Assembly (NCBI GenBank): GCA_964523885.1 | Contig: CAZFYX010000103.1 | Location: forward strand, 12,245-76,244 | Source of the DNA: SHXO01 sp964523885 | GTDB lineage: Bacteria > Pseudomonadota > Gammaproteobacteria > Burkholderiales > SHXO01 | Length of the DNA: 64,000 nt | Direction: 5' to 3' | In this document: positions 42,563 to 52,467 of the stretch, piece after piece | Numbering within the stretch: position 1 is the stretch's first letter | How the letters are laid out: each line of letters begins with the position of its first letter | Position numbers and translations under genes: made by a program | The notes under the pieces: generated by a model | Told to the model about the DNA's origin: nothing | The model's input: the letters and a program-made list of their open reading frames with translations, nothing else | Database searches by the model: none

Positions 42563-43231
42563 TCAGCGCGGCGTGGGCACGCTGCCGGATCGCGACCGCG
42601 CGGGCGTGGCGTAGAGCCAGCCCAGCGCAGCCCCCAGCACCAGCCAGAACAGCGCCGTGGTGCCGAGCGAGGCCACGACGAAGCGGCGCTGGAGCTCCAG
42701 GGGTGCGGAGTGGGTGGCCGGCAGCGCACCCTGCGGTGCGCCGATCAGGTGCGGCAGCAGCAGGAGTCCCACGCCGGCGAGCTTGAGCCAGGGATTGCGC
42801 CCCAGGGCGATCAGCGCGAGGCCGATCGCGGATGCGGTGACGGTTCCGATCCACCACAGCTGCCGCTCCATCAGCGCACCCGAAGCGCCGCCGGGCAGTT
42901 CCGGAGGCAGGCCCAGGGCCGGGGCGAGCGACACGGCGAGAAACGCGAACGCACCCAGGGTCACGCCCTGGCGCACGCTCACCGCCGGCTGCATCGAGAG
43001 CAGCGCGCTGAGGATCAGGCCGAAGCCGGTGCCGGCAAGCACGTTGGACAGCAGCGTGTTGGCGGTGCGCAGGTGCACGTCGGGGTGGTCGGCGACATTG
43101 CCGGCCTGCTCGAACACCTCGGCGGCGAGAATCAGCGGCGTGGTGCTGAACAGCTGGGCCGCAGTGACCACCACGCCGGCCGCGATGCCCGCGAGGAGGG
43201 CGAGCCAGACGATGCGGCGCAGCTCGGTCAT
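42563..43231 (-). CDS. cbtA: CbtA family cobalt transporter subunit, 222 aa
   Basis: Integral membrane protein with about six helices, predicted to import cobalt for cobalamin synthesis together with CbtB. The N-terminus (RRIVWLALLAGIAAGVVVTAAQ), a His in NVADHPDVH and NTLLSNVLAGTGFGLIL match the family. It lies 8 bases after cbtB on the same strand, the standard order. No cobalamin biosynthesis gene is in the window. Confidence 0.85.
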   Translation of the reverse strand: MTELRRIVWLALLAGIAAGVVVTAAQLFSTTPLILAAEVFEQAGNVADHPDVHLRTANTLLSNVLAGTGFGLILSALLSMQPAVSVRQGVTLGAFAFLAVSLAPALGLPPELPGGASGALMERQLWWIGTVTASAIGLALIALGRNPWLKLAGVGLLLLPHLIGAPQGALPATHSAPLELQRRFVVASLGTTALFWLVLGAALGWLYATPARSRSGSVPTPR

Positions 43232-43239
43232 TCCGCCGC

Positions 43240-43437
43240 TCAGTGGCAGGCGAAGTTCATGCTGTGGCGGGTGTCGTGCGCGGCGCCGTGGATGAGGTCG
43301 GGCGAGGCGAAGCCGACCCCGAACACGATCACCGCGCCGAGCGCGCAGGCGACCAGGGCCGGCCACCGGATGGTGCTGCCGGCTCGTGTCACCCCGGCGG
43401 AATGTGCCGGCAATTGCAGCGTGTCGTTGGCGGCCAT
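43240..43437 (-). CDS. cbtB: CbtB family cobalt transporter subunit, 65 aa
   Basis: Small protein with one membrane helix (ALVACALGAVIVFGVGF) and a His-rich C-terminus, HGAAHDTRHSMNFACH, typical of CbtB and likely to bind cobalt at the membrane surface. GGGAGGG precedes ATG 43437. Translated just before cbtA. The family is often under a B12 riboswitch, but only 79 bases separate this gene from the LysR gene and no B12-box is visible. Confidence 0.85.
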   Translation of the reverse strand: MAANDTLQLPAHSAGVTRAGSTIRWPALVACALGAVIVFGVGFASPDLIHGAAHDTRHSMNFACH

Positions 43438-43516
43438 GTCTCCCTCCCCGGAACGGACGCGGACTCCCAGGCGCGTAGTGTAGACCGTCTTGCGCCGGCA
43501 CGGCGGGCCGCGCGCC

Positions 43517-44443
43517 TCAACTCGCGGCCAGCCGCGGAATCCGCTGGTACCAGTCCGGCGCGGCGAACTCGCGGGCCAGGAAGTCCGCCAGCGCATTCAC
43601 GCGGGCGCTCACCAGCCGGCGCGAGGGATACACGGCGTGGATGTCCTGCCCGGGCAGCGCGAAGCCGGGCAGCAGCGTGACGATCTCGCGACGCGCGAGC
43701 GTGTTCGCCGCGACGTAGCCGGGCAGCGCCGCGATCCCGAACCCTTCCCGCACCGCTGCCAGGAGTGCCGACAGGTTGTTCGAGCGCAGTGAGCCCTGCA
43801 CCCGCACGCTGATGCGTCCCTGCCGCGCATGGTCGAACGTGAAGGTGTCCTCAGGGAAGACGGTGGAGTAGACCAGCACGTTGTGGCGCGCCAGTTCCTC
43901 GGGGCGTCGCGGCGTTCCTGCGCGCTTCAGGTACCCCGGCGCGCCCACCAGCACCCAGGGATTGAAGCCGAGCCGCCGGGCCGCAAGCGAGGAGTCGCGC
44001 AGCCGCCCCAGCCGCAGCGACAGGTCCACGCCCTTCGCAACCAGGTCGACGTACGCATCCTCGCAGCCCAGGTCGATCTGCAGCTGCGGGTGCTGCTGCA
44101 TGAACTGCAGCAGCAGGGGCGTGACCACCCGGCGCCCGAAGGCGATCGAGGTGGCCAGCCGGATGCGCCCGCGCAGTTCCGCCCGGGCAGAGCGCGCGAC
44201 CGTCTCGGTCTCGTCGAAGGTCTCCAGCAGCTGCTGGGCGCGGGCGTAGCACAGGCGGCCGTCGTCCGTGAGGCTGAGCCGCCGCGTGTTGCGATTGAAC
44301 AGGCGCACGCCCAGCCGCTCCTCGAGCGCGGCCACCTGCCGCGTCACGGTCGGCTGGGTGACCTGCAGGTCGCGCGCCGCGCGCGAGAAGCTGCCGGTCT
44401 CCACCACCCGCACGAACAGGCGGTAGGAGTCGATGCGGTCCAT
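43517..44443 (-). CDS. LysR-family transcriptional regulator, 308 aa
   Basis: N-terminal winged helix-turn-helix (FSRAARDLQVTQPTVTRQVAALEERLGVRLFNR) and a C-terminal effector-binding domain with RIRLATSIAFGRRVVTPLLLQF and EGFGIAALPGYVA. It diverges from gcl with 113 bases between starts and a T-N11-A element in the gap, so it most likely controls gcl in response to a glyoxylate-pathway metabolite (inference from arrangement). cbtBA lie downstream on the same strand; co-transcription is possible but unproven. ATG 44443 begins the usual MDRIDSYRLF. Confidence 0.88.
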   Translation of the reverse strand: MDRIDSYRLFVRVVETGSFSRAARDLQVTQPTVTRQVAALEERLGVRLFNRNTRRLSLTDDGRLCYARAQQLLETFDETETVARSARAELRGRIRLATSIAFGRRVVTPLLLQFMQQHPQLQIDLGCEDAYVDLVAKGVDLSLRLGRLRDSSLAARRLGFNPWVLVGAPGYLKRAGTPRRPEELARHNVLVYSTVFPEDTFTFDHARQGRISVRVQGSLRSNNLSALLAAVREGFGIAALPGYVAANTLARREIVTLLPGFALPGQDIHAVYPSRRLVSARVNALADFLAREFAAPDWYQRIPRLAAS

Positions 44444-44458
44444 GCGGCCCTCCGATTC

Positions 44459-44473
44459 ATACGCTGTACGTAT
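44459..44473. promoter_or_regulatory. LysR-type T-N11-A operator between the LysR gene and gcl
   Basis: ATACGCTGTACGTAT is an imperfect dyad of the form ATAC-N7-GTAT (T-N11-A class). It is 16 bases before the LysR start and 84 before gcl, the usual place for autoregulation plus divergent activation. Confidence 0.6.
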
Positions 44474-44556
44474 AGATGATATCCGCTCCGGGCCGCGCCC
44501 GGCGGCCGGCCGGGCCGCACACTGCTGTCCATACAAAACCAGATGGAGGAGCGCAG

Positions 44557-46326
<1,770 letters not shown>

Positions 46327-46361
46327 CGCAGGACGGCGCGGGCGCTGTCCGGACGCAACGG

Positions 46362-46396
46362 GGGCCGGCCGCCTGATCCCAGGCGGGCGGCCCTTT
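46362..46396 (+). terminator. Terminator hairpin after gcl
   Basis: Stem GGGCCGGCCGCCTG / CAGGCGGGCGGCCC with one mismatch, loop ATCC, then TTT. It lies 36 bases past the gcl stop and separates it from the next operon. Confidence 0.7.
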
Positions 46397-46517
46397 GCGT
46401 CTGGAAGAGCGGCAACGGGTGCTCACGGCGGTCGCGGTCCCGGTCGGTGTGATAGCCTCGCCCGGAGGTCACGGCGCTGGATCCAGCGCGCCGGGACGAT
46501 CGAGGGGGAGGGCCGAG

Positions 46518-48665
46518 GTGAATCGCAGCCGACAGTTCCTGCTCGCAGCGCTGCTGGCTGCGATCGTCGCCTTCTTCGTGCTCGACCTGCAGCGCTTCCT
46601 GTCCCTGGAGCAGTTCCAGGCGCAGCAGGCGGCCATCGACGCCTACTACCGCAGCCATCCGCTGCAGACTGCGCTCGCGTTCTTCGCGCTGTACGTCGCG
46701 GTCACCGCGCTGTCCCTGCCCGGCGCAGCCCTCATGACGCTGGCCGCGGGGGCGATCTTCGGCCTGCTGTGGGGCAGCGTGCTCGTCTCCTTCGCGTCGT
46801 CGATCGGCGCGACGCTCGCCTTCCTGGCCAGCCGCTTCCTGTTCCGCGACGCGATCCGTCAGCGCTTCGGCGACAAGCTGCGCGCCATCGACCAGGGCAT
46901 GCAGAAGGAAGGCGCGTTCTATCTTTTCACGTTGCGGCTGGTGCCGGCATTCCCGTTCTTCGTGATCAACCTGGCGATGGGACTCACGCCAATCCCGGTG
47001 CGCACGTTCTACTGGGTCAGCCAGGTCGGCATGCTGCTCGGGACCATCGTGTACGTGAACGCCGGCACGCAGATCGGCCGGATCGAGTCGCTGCGCGCGA
47101 TCCTCTCCCCGTCGCTGCTGATCTCCTTCGCGCTGCTGGGCGTGTTCCCGCTGGTGGCGAAGAAGATCGTGGATGCGGTCAAGGCACGCAAGGTGTACGC
47201 GGGCTGGCCGCGGCCAGCCAGGTTCGACCGCAATCTCGTGGTGATCGGGGCCGGCTCCGCGGGGCTCGTGGCGGCCTACATCGCCGCGGCGGTGAAGGCG
47301 AAGGTCACGCTGGTCGAGCGCCATCGGATGGGCGGGGACTGCCTCAACACCGGCTGCGTGCCGTCGAAGGCGCTGCTGCGCTCGGCAAAGCTGGTCGCGC
47401 AGATGCGCCGCGCCGGCGAGTGGGGCCTGGAGCCGGTCGAGCCGACAGTCGACTTCGCGCGCATGATGGAGCGGGTGCAGCGCGTGATCCGCCAGATCGA
47501 GCCGCACGACTCGGTCGAGCGCTATACCGCGCTGGGCGTGGAGTGCCTCGCGGGCGAGGCGAGGATCACCTCGCCCTGGACCGTGGAGGTGCGTGCGCCG
47601 GACGGCACGCGCACCGTCACCACGCGCTCGATCGTGGTCGCCGCCGGCGCGCAGCCCTTCGTGCCGCCGATCCCGGGACTCGAGGAGGTCGGTTATCTCA
47701 CTTCCGACACCGTGTGGAGCCTGCGCACGTTGCCGCGCCGCCTGGTCGTGCTGGGCGGCGGCCCGATCGGCTGCGAGCTGGCGCAGGCCTTCGCGCGCCT
47801 CGGGGCGCAGGTGACGCAGGTGGAGATGCTGCCGCGGCTCATGGTCCGCGAGGACCCGGAGATCTCGGCGATGGTGGCGCAGCGCTTCGCGGCCGAGGGC
47901 ATCGACGTGCAGGTGAACACGAAGGCAAGCGAGTTCCGCCGGGAGAATGGCGAGAAGGTGTTGCTCGCCAAGCGCGAAGGCGCTGAAGTGCGCATCCCGT
48001 TCGACGCGGTGCTCGTCGCCGTGGGCCGGGTGGCCAACACCCGCGGCTACGGCCTGGAAGAGCTGGGCATCCCCGTGACCCGGCAGCGCACCGTCGAGGT
48101 GGACGAGTTCATGCGCACGCGCTTCCCCAACATCTACGCGTGCGGCGACGTGGCCGGCCCCTACCAGTTCACCCACACGGCCGCGCACACCGCCTGGTAT
48201 GCCGCGGTGAATGCGCTGTTCGGGCGCTTCCGCCGCTTCCGCGCGGACTTCTCGGTGATCCCGTGGGCGACCTTCACCGAGCCCGAGGTGGCCCGCGTCG
48301 GGCTGAACGAGACCGAGGCGAAGGAGAAGGGCGTCGCCTACGAGGTGACCACCTACGGCATCGACGACCTCGACCGCGCCATCGCCGACGGCGAGGCGCA
48401 CGGGCTGGTCAAGGTGCTGACCGTGCCCGGCCGGGATCGCATCCTCGGGGCGACGATCGTCGGCGAGCATGCCGGCGACCTGATCATCGAGTACATTACG
48501 GCCATGAAGCACGGGATCGGGCTGAACCGGATCCTGGGCACGATTCACATTTATCCCACCCTGGCGGAGGCGAACAAATATGCCGCCGGGAACTGGAAGC
48601 GCGCACACGCCCCCCAGGGACTGTTGCGCTGGGCGGAGCGGTATCACGGGTGGATGCGGGGCTGA
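46518..48665 (+). CDS. TVP38/TMEM64 membrane domain fused to mercuric reductase-like flavoprotein, 715 aa, GTG start
   Basis: Two-part protein. Residues 1-230 form a DedA/TVP38-type membrane domain with about six helices (GAALMTLAAGAIFGLLWGS, RLVPAFPFFVINLAMGLT). Residues about 235-715 are a class I pyridine nucleotide-disulfide oxidoreductase: FAD motif VVIGAGSAGLVAAYIAA, redox pair Cys275/Cys280 in GGDCLNTGCVPSKALL, NADH motif VVLGGGPIGCELAQAF, FAD motif IYACGDVAG and the dimer interface with catalytic His-Glu near GTIHIYPTLAEAN. The vicinal Cys pair of true mercuric reductases is absent. GTG 46518 follows GGGGGAGGG. It heads an operon with two sugar transferases and a flavoprotein. Confidence 0.87.
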   Translation: MNRSRQFLLAALLAAIVAFFVLDLQRFLSLEQFQAQQAAIDAYYRSHPLQTALAFFALYVAVTALSLPGAALMTLAAGAIFGLLWGSVLVSFASSIGATLAFLASRFLFRDAIRQRFGDKLRAIDQGMQKEGAFYLFTLRLVPAFPFFVINLAMGLTPIPVRTFYWVSQVGMLLGTIVYVNAGTQIGRIESLRAILSPSLLISFALLGVFPLVAKKIVDAVKARKVYAGWPRPARFDRNLVVIGAGSAGLVAAYIAAAVKAKVTLVERHRMGGDCLNTGCVPSKALLRSAKLVAQMRRAGEWGLEPVEPTVDFARMMERVQRVIRQIEPHDSVERYTALGVECLAGEARITSPWTVEVRAPDGTRTVTTRSIVVAAGAQPFVPPIPGLEEVGYLTSDTVWSLRTLPRRLVVLGGGPIGCELAQAFARLGAQVTQVEMLPRLMVREDPEISAMVAQRFAAEGIDVQVNTKASEFRRENGEKVLLAKREGAEVRIPFDAVLVAVGRVANTRGYGLEELGIPVTRQRTVEVDEFMRTRFPNIYACGDVAGPYQFTHTAAHTAWYAAVNALFGRFRRFRADFSVIPWATFTEPEVARVGLNETEAKEKGVAYEVTTYGIDDLDRAIADGEAHGLVKVLTVPGRDRILGATIVGEHAGDLIIEYITAMKHGIGLNRILGTIHIYPTLAEANKYAAGNWKRAHAPQGLLRWAERYHGWMRG

Positions 48666-49372
48666 AGGGTGGGGCGGATGCGGCACTGACCCGCATCTCG
48701 ATCGTCGTACCCGTTCTCGATGAAGCGCAGACCATCGGGCCGGCGCTGGCGCGCCTGCAGCCGCTGCGCGCACGCGGCCACGAGGTGATCGTGGTCGACG
48801 GCGGAAGCGCGGACGCCACCGTGGCCCTGGCCCGGCCGCTCTCGGACCGGATCTTGCACGCGGCCCGCGGGCGCGCCAGCCAGATGAACGCCGGTGCCGC
48901 CCTCGCGCAGGGCGAGGTGCTGCTCTTCCTGCATGCCGACACCTGGCTACCGGACGGGGCGGACCGCCTGATCCTCGCGCGGCTGCGCGCGAGGCGTGCC
49001 TGGGGGCGCTTCGACGTGCACATCCGCGGCGAGCACCCACTGCTGCCAATCATCGCCTGGGCCATGAATCTGCGCTCCCGGCTGACGGGTGTGTGCACGG
49101 GGGACCAGGGGCTGTTCGTCGAACGCAGGGTGTTCGTCCGTGTGGGCGGGTACCCACAGATCGAGCTGATGGAAGATATTGCATTGAGCAAGCGCCTGCG
49201 TCGCAGCGCCCGGCCGGTGGCCTTGGCGGCCCGCGTCAGCACGTCCGGCCGCCGCTGGGAGAAGCGCGGTGTGTTGCGCACCATTCTGCTGATGTGGTGG
49301 TTGCGGCTGCGCTACTTCCTCGGGACCTCGCCCGCCCGCCTGCAGCGCATCTACGACGGCCATGCAGGCTGA
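48650..49372 (+). CDS. TIGR04283-type glycosyltransferase family 2 protein, 240 aa
   Basis: Family 2 glycosyltransferase (ISIVVPVLDEAQTIGPAL, VDGGSADAT, LHADTWLPDGAD with a DxD-like Asp, GDQGLFVERRVFVRVGGYPQIELMEDIAL). The closest named group is TIGR04283, described as rSAM/selenodomain-associated transferase 2 and more recently linked to arsenosugar synthesis. No ATG is near the domain start; GTG 48650 with GGAG upstream overlaps the previous stop by 16 bases, so translation is probably coupled. An alternative CTG at 48662 is less likely. Ends 11 bases into the next gene. Confidence 0.82.
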   Translation: MDAGLKGGADAALTRISIVVPVLDEAQTIGPALARLQPLRARGHEVIVVDGGSADATVALARPLSDRILHAARGRASQMNAGAALAQGEVLLFLHADTWLPDGADRLILARLRARRAWGRFDVHIRGEHPLLPIIAWAMNLRSRLTGVCTGDQGLFVERRVFVRVGGYPQIELMEDIALSKRLRRSARPVALAARVSTSGRRWEKRGVLRTILLMWWLRLRYFLGTSPARLQRIYDGHAG

Positions 49373-50015
49373 ACGCACCATCGTCCAGGTGTTCGCCAAG
49401 GCCCCCGTGCCAGGCGAGGTGAAGACGCGCCTGATCCCCCACCTCGGCGCGCAGGCCGCGGCAGAGCTGTACTGCCGGATGCTGCGCCGGACGCTGGCGA
49501 CGGCGGCGATCGCGCGCATCGGGGTGCTCGAGCTGTGGACCAGCGAGCCCGCCGACGCGCCGTTCGTGCAGCTGTGCAGGCGCCTGCTCGGCGTGCCGGT
49601 GCGGACGCAGACCGGAGCCGACCTGGGCGAGCGCATGAGCAATGCGGTGCAGGACGGACTGGCGAGGGCAGGCAAGGTCGTGCTGGTCGGCGCCGATGTG
49701 CCTGCCATGACGCACGAGGACCTGCGCGAAGCGCGTGATGCGCTCGACCAGGGCAGCGACGCCGTACTCGGTCCGGCCGAGGATGGCGGCTACTGGCTGC
49801 TCGGCGTGACTCGCCACGACCCCACGCTGTTCGAGCGCATCGCCTGGAGCAGCGCGGAGGTGGCCCAGCGCACCCGCGAGCGCCTGCGTGCACTGCAGTG
49901 GCGCTGGCACGAACTCGCGCCGCGCTGGGACGTGGACCGCCCCGAGGATCTCGCGCGCATCGCCGGCGTCCCGCACCTGAGCGAACTGCTGGCCGACCTC
50001 ATCCAGCCGGCATGA
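49362..50015 (+). CDS. TIGR04282-type transferase, 217 aa
   Basis: Nucleotidyl- or glycosyl-transferase-like fold of the TIGR04282 group (rSAM/selenodomain-associated transferase 1). VQVFAKAPVPGEVKTRLIPHLG is the diagnostic N-terminus, followed by TGADLGERMSNAV, VLVGADVPAMT and GPAEDGGYWLLGV. It overlaps the TIGR04283 gene by 11 bases and the next gene by 4 (ATGA), so all are translated together. The pair TIGR04282/TIGR04283 is frequently adjacent in bacteria; their product is not established for most genomes. Confidence 0.85.
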   Translation: MQAERTIVQVFAKAPVPGEVKTRLIPHLGAQAAAELYCRMLRRTLATAAIARIGVLELWTSEPADAPFVQLCRRLLGVPVRTQTGADLGERMSNAVQDGLARAGKVVLVGADVPAMTHEDLREARDALDQGSDAVLGPAEDGGYWLLGVTRHDPTLFERIAWSSAEVAQRTRERLRALQWRWHELAPRWDVDRPEDLARIAGVPHLSELLADLIQPA

Positions 50016-51121
50016 AGCGGCTGGTCCTGGTGGGCGGCGGCCATGCCCACGTGGAAGTGCTGCGCCGGTTCGGCGTCGCGCCGGTCCCCGACACCGAGCT
50101 GGTGCTGGTCAGTCCCGACCGCTTCACCGCCTATTCGGGCATGCTGCCCGGCCTGGTCGCCGGACACTACAGCTTCGAGCAGACCCACCTCGACCTGCAG
50201 TCGCTGGCGCGCTTCGCGCGCGCACGCCTGGTGCACGACCTCGTCACCGGCCTCGACCCTGCGGGCAAGGTCCTGCATTGCCATTCGGGTGCCTCGATCC
50301 CCTACGAGGTCGCTTCGCTGGACATCGGCGCTGCGCCCACCCGGCTGCTGCAGGGCCGGCACGAGGACGTCGGCATTCCGGTCAAGCCCGTCGGCGTCTA
50401 CCTGCAGTGCTGGGACCAGGTGCGGGCGGCTGCGGCACGCCGCCCGCTCGACGTAGTGGTGGTGGGCGGCGGTGCGGGCGGCGTCGAGATCACGCTGGCG
50501 ATGCACTACCGCCTCGCGCAAGCCTCTCCGCCCGCCCGGGTGGGATTCACCATCGTCAGCGCGAGCGGCGAGATCCTGCCCGGGCATGCGCAGCGGGTGC
50601 GCACCGTGATGCAGCGTGCGCTGGCGCAGCGGGCGATCCGCGTGCGAACCGGCGCGCACGTGCAGCGCGTGGAGGGCGAACACGTGGTGCTCGCATCCGG
50701 CGAGCACCTGCGCGCCGATCACGTGTTCTGGGCGGTCGGCGCGCAGGCGTCCGACTGGCTGGCGCAGTCCGGGCTGGCCACCGATGCGAAGGGCTTCGTG
50801 CTGGTCGACGAGATGCTGCGCTCGATTTCGCATCCCGAGGTCTTCGCTGCCGGTGACGTGGCCACGATGCGCGACCATCCGCGGCCCAGGTCCGGTGTGT
50901 ACGCCGTCCGCCAGGGACCCCCGCTCGCCGACAACCTGCGTCGCTGCCTCGTTGGCCAGGTGCTCGAGCCCTATTTCCCGCAGCCGCGTGCGCTGAACCT
51001 GATCAGCACGGGCGACCGCTACGCCATCGCCTCGTGGGGGCCACTCTGCGTGCAGGGTGCATGGGTGTGGCGGTGGAAGGATCACATCGACCGCAAGTTC
51101 ATGCGCCGCTACGTGGTCTAG
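50012..51121 (+). CDS. SelD-associated NADH dehydrogenase-like flavoprotein, 369 aa
   Basis: Flavin-dependent oxidoreductase of the type II NADH dehydrogenase fold. KRLVLVGGGHAHVEVLRRFG (FAD motif with GGGHAH), VVVVGGGAGGVEITLAM (NADH motif) and VFAAGDVATMR (second FAD contact) are in place. The GGGHAHVEVL start is characteristic of the TIGR03169 domain, elsewhere fused to selenide,water dikinase SelD. Here the SelD part is missing: the protein ends after the flavoprotein domain. A C-terminal membrane anchor is also missing. Fourth gene of the operon; overlaps its neighbour by 4 bases. Confidence 0.82.
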   Translation: MKRLVLVGGGHAHVEVLRRFGVAPVPDTELVLVSPDRFTAYSGMLPGLVAGHYSFEQTHLDLQSLARFARARLVHDLVTGLDPAGKVLHCHSGASIPYEVASLDIGAAPTRLLQGRHEDVGIPVKPVGVYLQCWDQVRAAAARRPLDVVVVGGGAGGVEITLAMHYRLAQASPPARVGFTIVSASGEILPGHAQRVRTVMQRALAQRAIRVRTGAHVQRVEGEHVVLASGEHLRADHVFWAVGAQASDWLAQSGLATDAKGFVLVDEMLRSISHPEVFAAGDVATMRDHPRPRSGVYAVRQGPPLADNLRRCLVGQVLEPYFPQPRALNLISTGDRYAIASWGPLCVQGAWVWRWKDHIDRKFMRRYVV

Positions 51122-51244
51122 CGAGCGCAGCGGCGGCCTGAAGGGCAGTTGCTCCCGCGTATCAAACCGCAACGCCGGAGACATTGGACGACCTCCCGCG
51201 CGAGCGGGGAGAATGTGCGCGACCAAGCGCCCGAGGAGGAACCC

Positions 51245-52402
51245 ATGCCTGCGCCCACCCCTTTCGAACTGCACGTTGCCGACGACGTCCTGACCGACCT
51301 GAAGGAGCGCCTCGCCCGCACGCGCTGGCCGGACGAGCCGCCGATCGAGCCCTGGAGCTCGGGCACCAGCGTCGCCTACCTGCAGGGCCTGTGCGAGTAC
51401 TGGCGCAACGGCTTCGACTGGCGCAAGGAGGAGGCGAAGCTCAACGCCTTCCCGCAGTTCAAGGTGCCGATCGCCGGGATCGACCTGCACTTCCTGCACG
51501 TGCCGGGCAAGGGCCCGAAGCCGATGCCGCTGCTGCTGTCGCACGGCTGGCCCGGCTCGGTGTTCGAGTTCATGAAGGTCATCCCCATGCTCACCGATCC
51601 CGCGCGCTTCGGCGGTGATCCGGACGACGCCTTCACGGTGGTCGCACCTTCGCTGCCGGGCTACGGCCTGTCGTTCAAGCCGGGCCAGCCGCGCTTCCCG
51701 GTGGAGCGCATCGCCGAGGTGTTCGCCGAGCTGATGACCGATGTGCTCGGCTACCCGCGCTTCGCCGCACAGGGCGGCGACTGGGGCGCCTTCGTCACCT
51801 CACGGCTGGGCTACCAGTTCCCCCACCTGGTCCACGGGATCCACCTGAACCTGCTCGCCATCCGCCGCGACCCGAAGATGCTGGCCAACCCCACCCCGGA
51901 GGAGAAGCGCTTCCTCGGCGAGCTGGAGCACTGGCTCAAGGAGGAGATCGGCTACCAGTGGATCCAGGGCACCAAGCCGCAGACGCTCGCGTTCGGCCTG
52001 ACCGATTCGCCTGCCGGCCTTGCCGCCTGGCTGGTGGAGAAGTTCCGCAGCTGGACCGACTGCGGCGGCAATCCCGAGAACGCGCTCACCCGCGACGAGA
52101 TGCTGGGAGACATCACGCTGTACTGGGTGACGGGCGCGATCGGCTCCAGCTTCTGGCCGTACTACGCGCGCATGCACGGGCCGTGGCCGATCCCGGAAGG
52201 CGAGACGGTGCAGGCCCCCACCGGCTACGCCGCGTTCCCGAAGGAGATCCTGCAGCCGCCGCGCTCGGTGGCGGAGCGGACCTATTCCAACATCCAGCGC
52301 TGGACCCAGATGCCCAGGGGCGGGCACTTCGCGGCGCTGGAGCAGCCGCAGGCGCTGGTGCATGAGATACGGGAGTTCTTCAGGCCGTTCCGCCAGCGGT
52401 GA
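51245..52402 (+). CDS. Epoxide hydrolase, microsomal-type, 385 aa
   Basis: Alpha/beta hydrolase that opens epoxides to diols. The N-terminal EHN segment (VADDVLTDLKERLARTRWPD and WRNGFDWRKEEAKLN) is specific to the microsomal group. The oxyanion-hole HGWPGS and nucleophile Asp179 in AAQGGDWGAFVTS are present, the charge-relay His is in PRGGHFAALEQP, and Tyr residues in the cap (SNIQRW region and others) may protonate the oxygen. No membrane anchor, so cytosolic. GAGGAGGAA precedes ATG 51245. It stands 123 bases after the flavoprotein operon and is followed by a hairpin. Confidence 0.9.
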   Translation: MPAPTPFELHVADDVLTDLKERLARTRWPDEPPIEPWSSGTSVAYLQGLCEYWRNGFDWRKEEAKLNAFPQFKVPIAGIDLHFLHVPGKGPKPMPLLLSHGWPGSVFEFMKVIPMLTDPARFGGDPDDAFTVVAPSLPGYGLSFKPGQPRFPVERIAEVFAELMTDVLGYPRFAAQGGDWGAFVTSRLGYQFPHLVHGIHLNLLAIRRDPKMLANPTPEEKRFLGELEHWLKEEIGYQWIQGTKPQTLAFGLTDSPAGLAAWLVEKFRSWTDCGGNPENALTRDEMLGDITLYWVTGAIGSSFWPYYARMHGPWPIPEGETVQAPTGYAAFPKEILQPPRSVAERTYSNIQRWTQMPRGGHFAALEQPQALVHEIREFFRPFRQR

Positions 52403-52438
52403 CAGAATGCCAGTGACAGATACGGCGTGACGTAGGGT

Positions 52439-52467
52439 CAGTGACAGGAACTGGCGTCCTGTCACTG
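52439..52467. terminator. Bidirectional hairpin between epoxide hydrolase and M48 genes
   Basis: Perfect 11-bp stem CAGTGACAGGA / TCCTGTCACTG with 7-base loop. The word GTGACAG also occurs directly at 52399 and 52412, so the gap contains three direct copies and one inverted. The right arm enters the last codons of the M48 gene. Confidence 0.55.

Noticed and set aside
46518..48665. Mercuric reductase (merA) label
   Set aside because: No vicinal C-terminal Cys pair, no metal-binding domain and no mer genes nearby.
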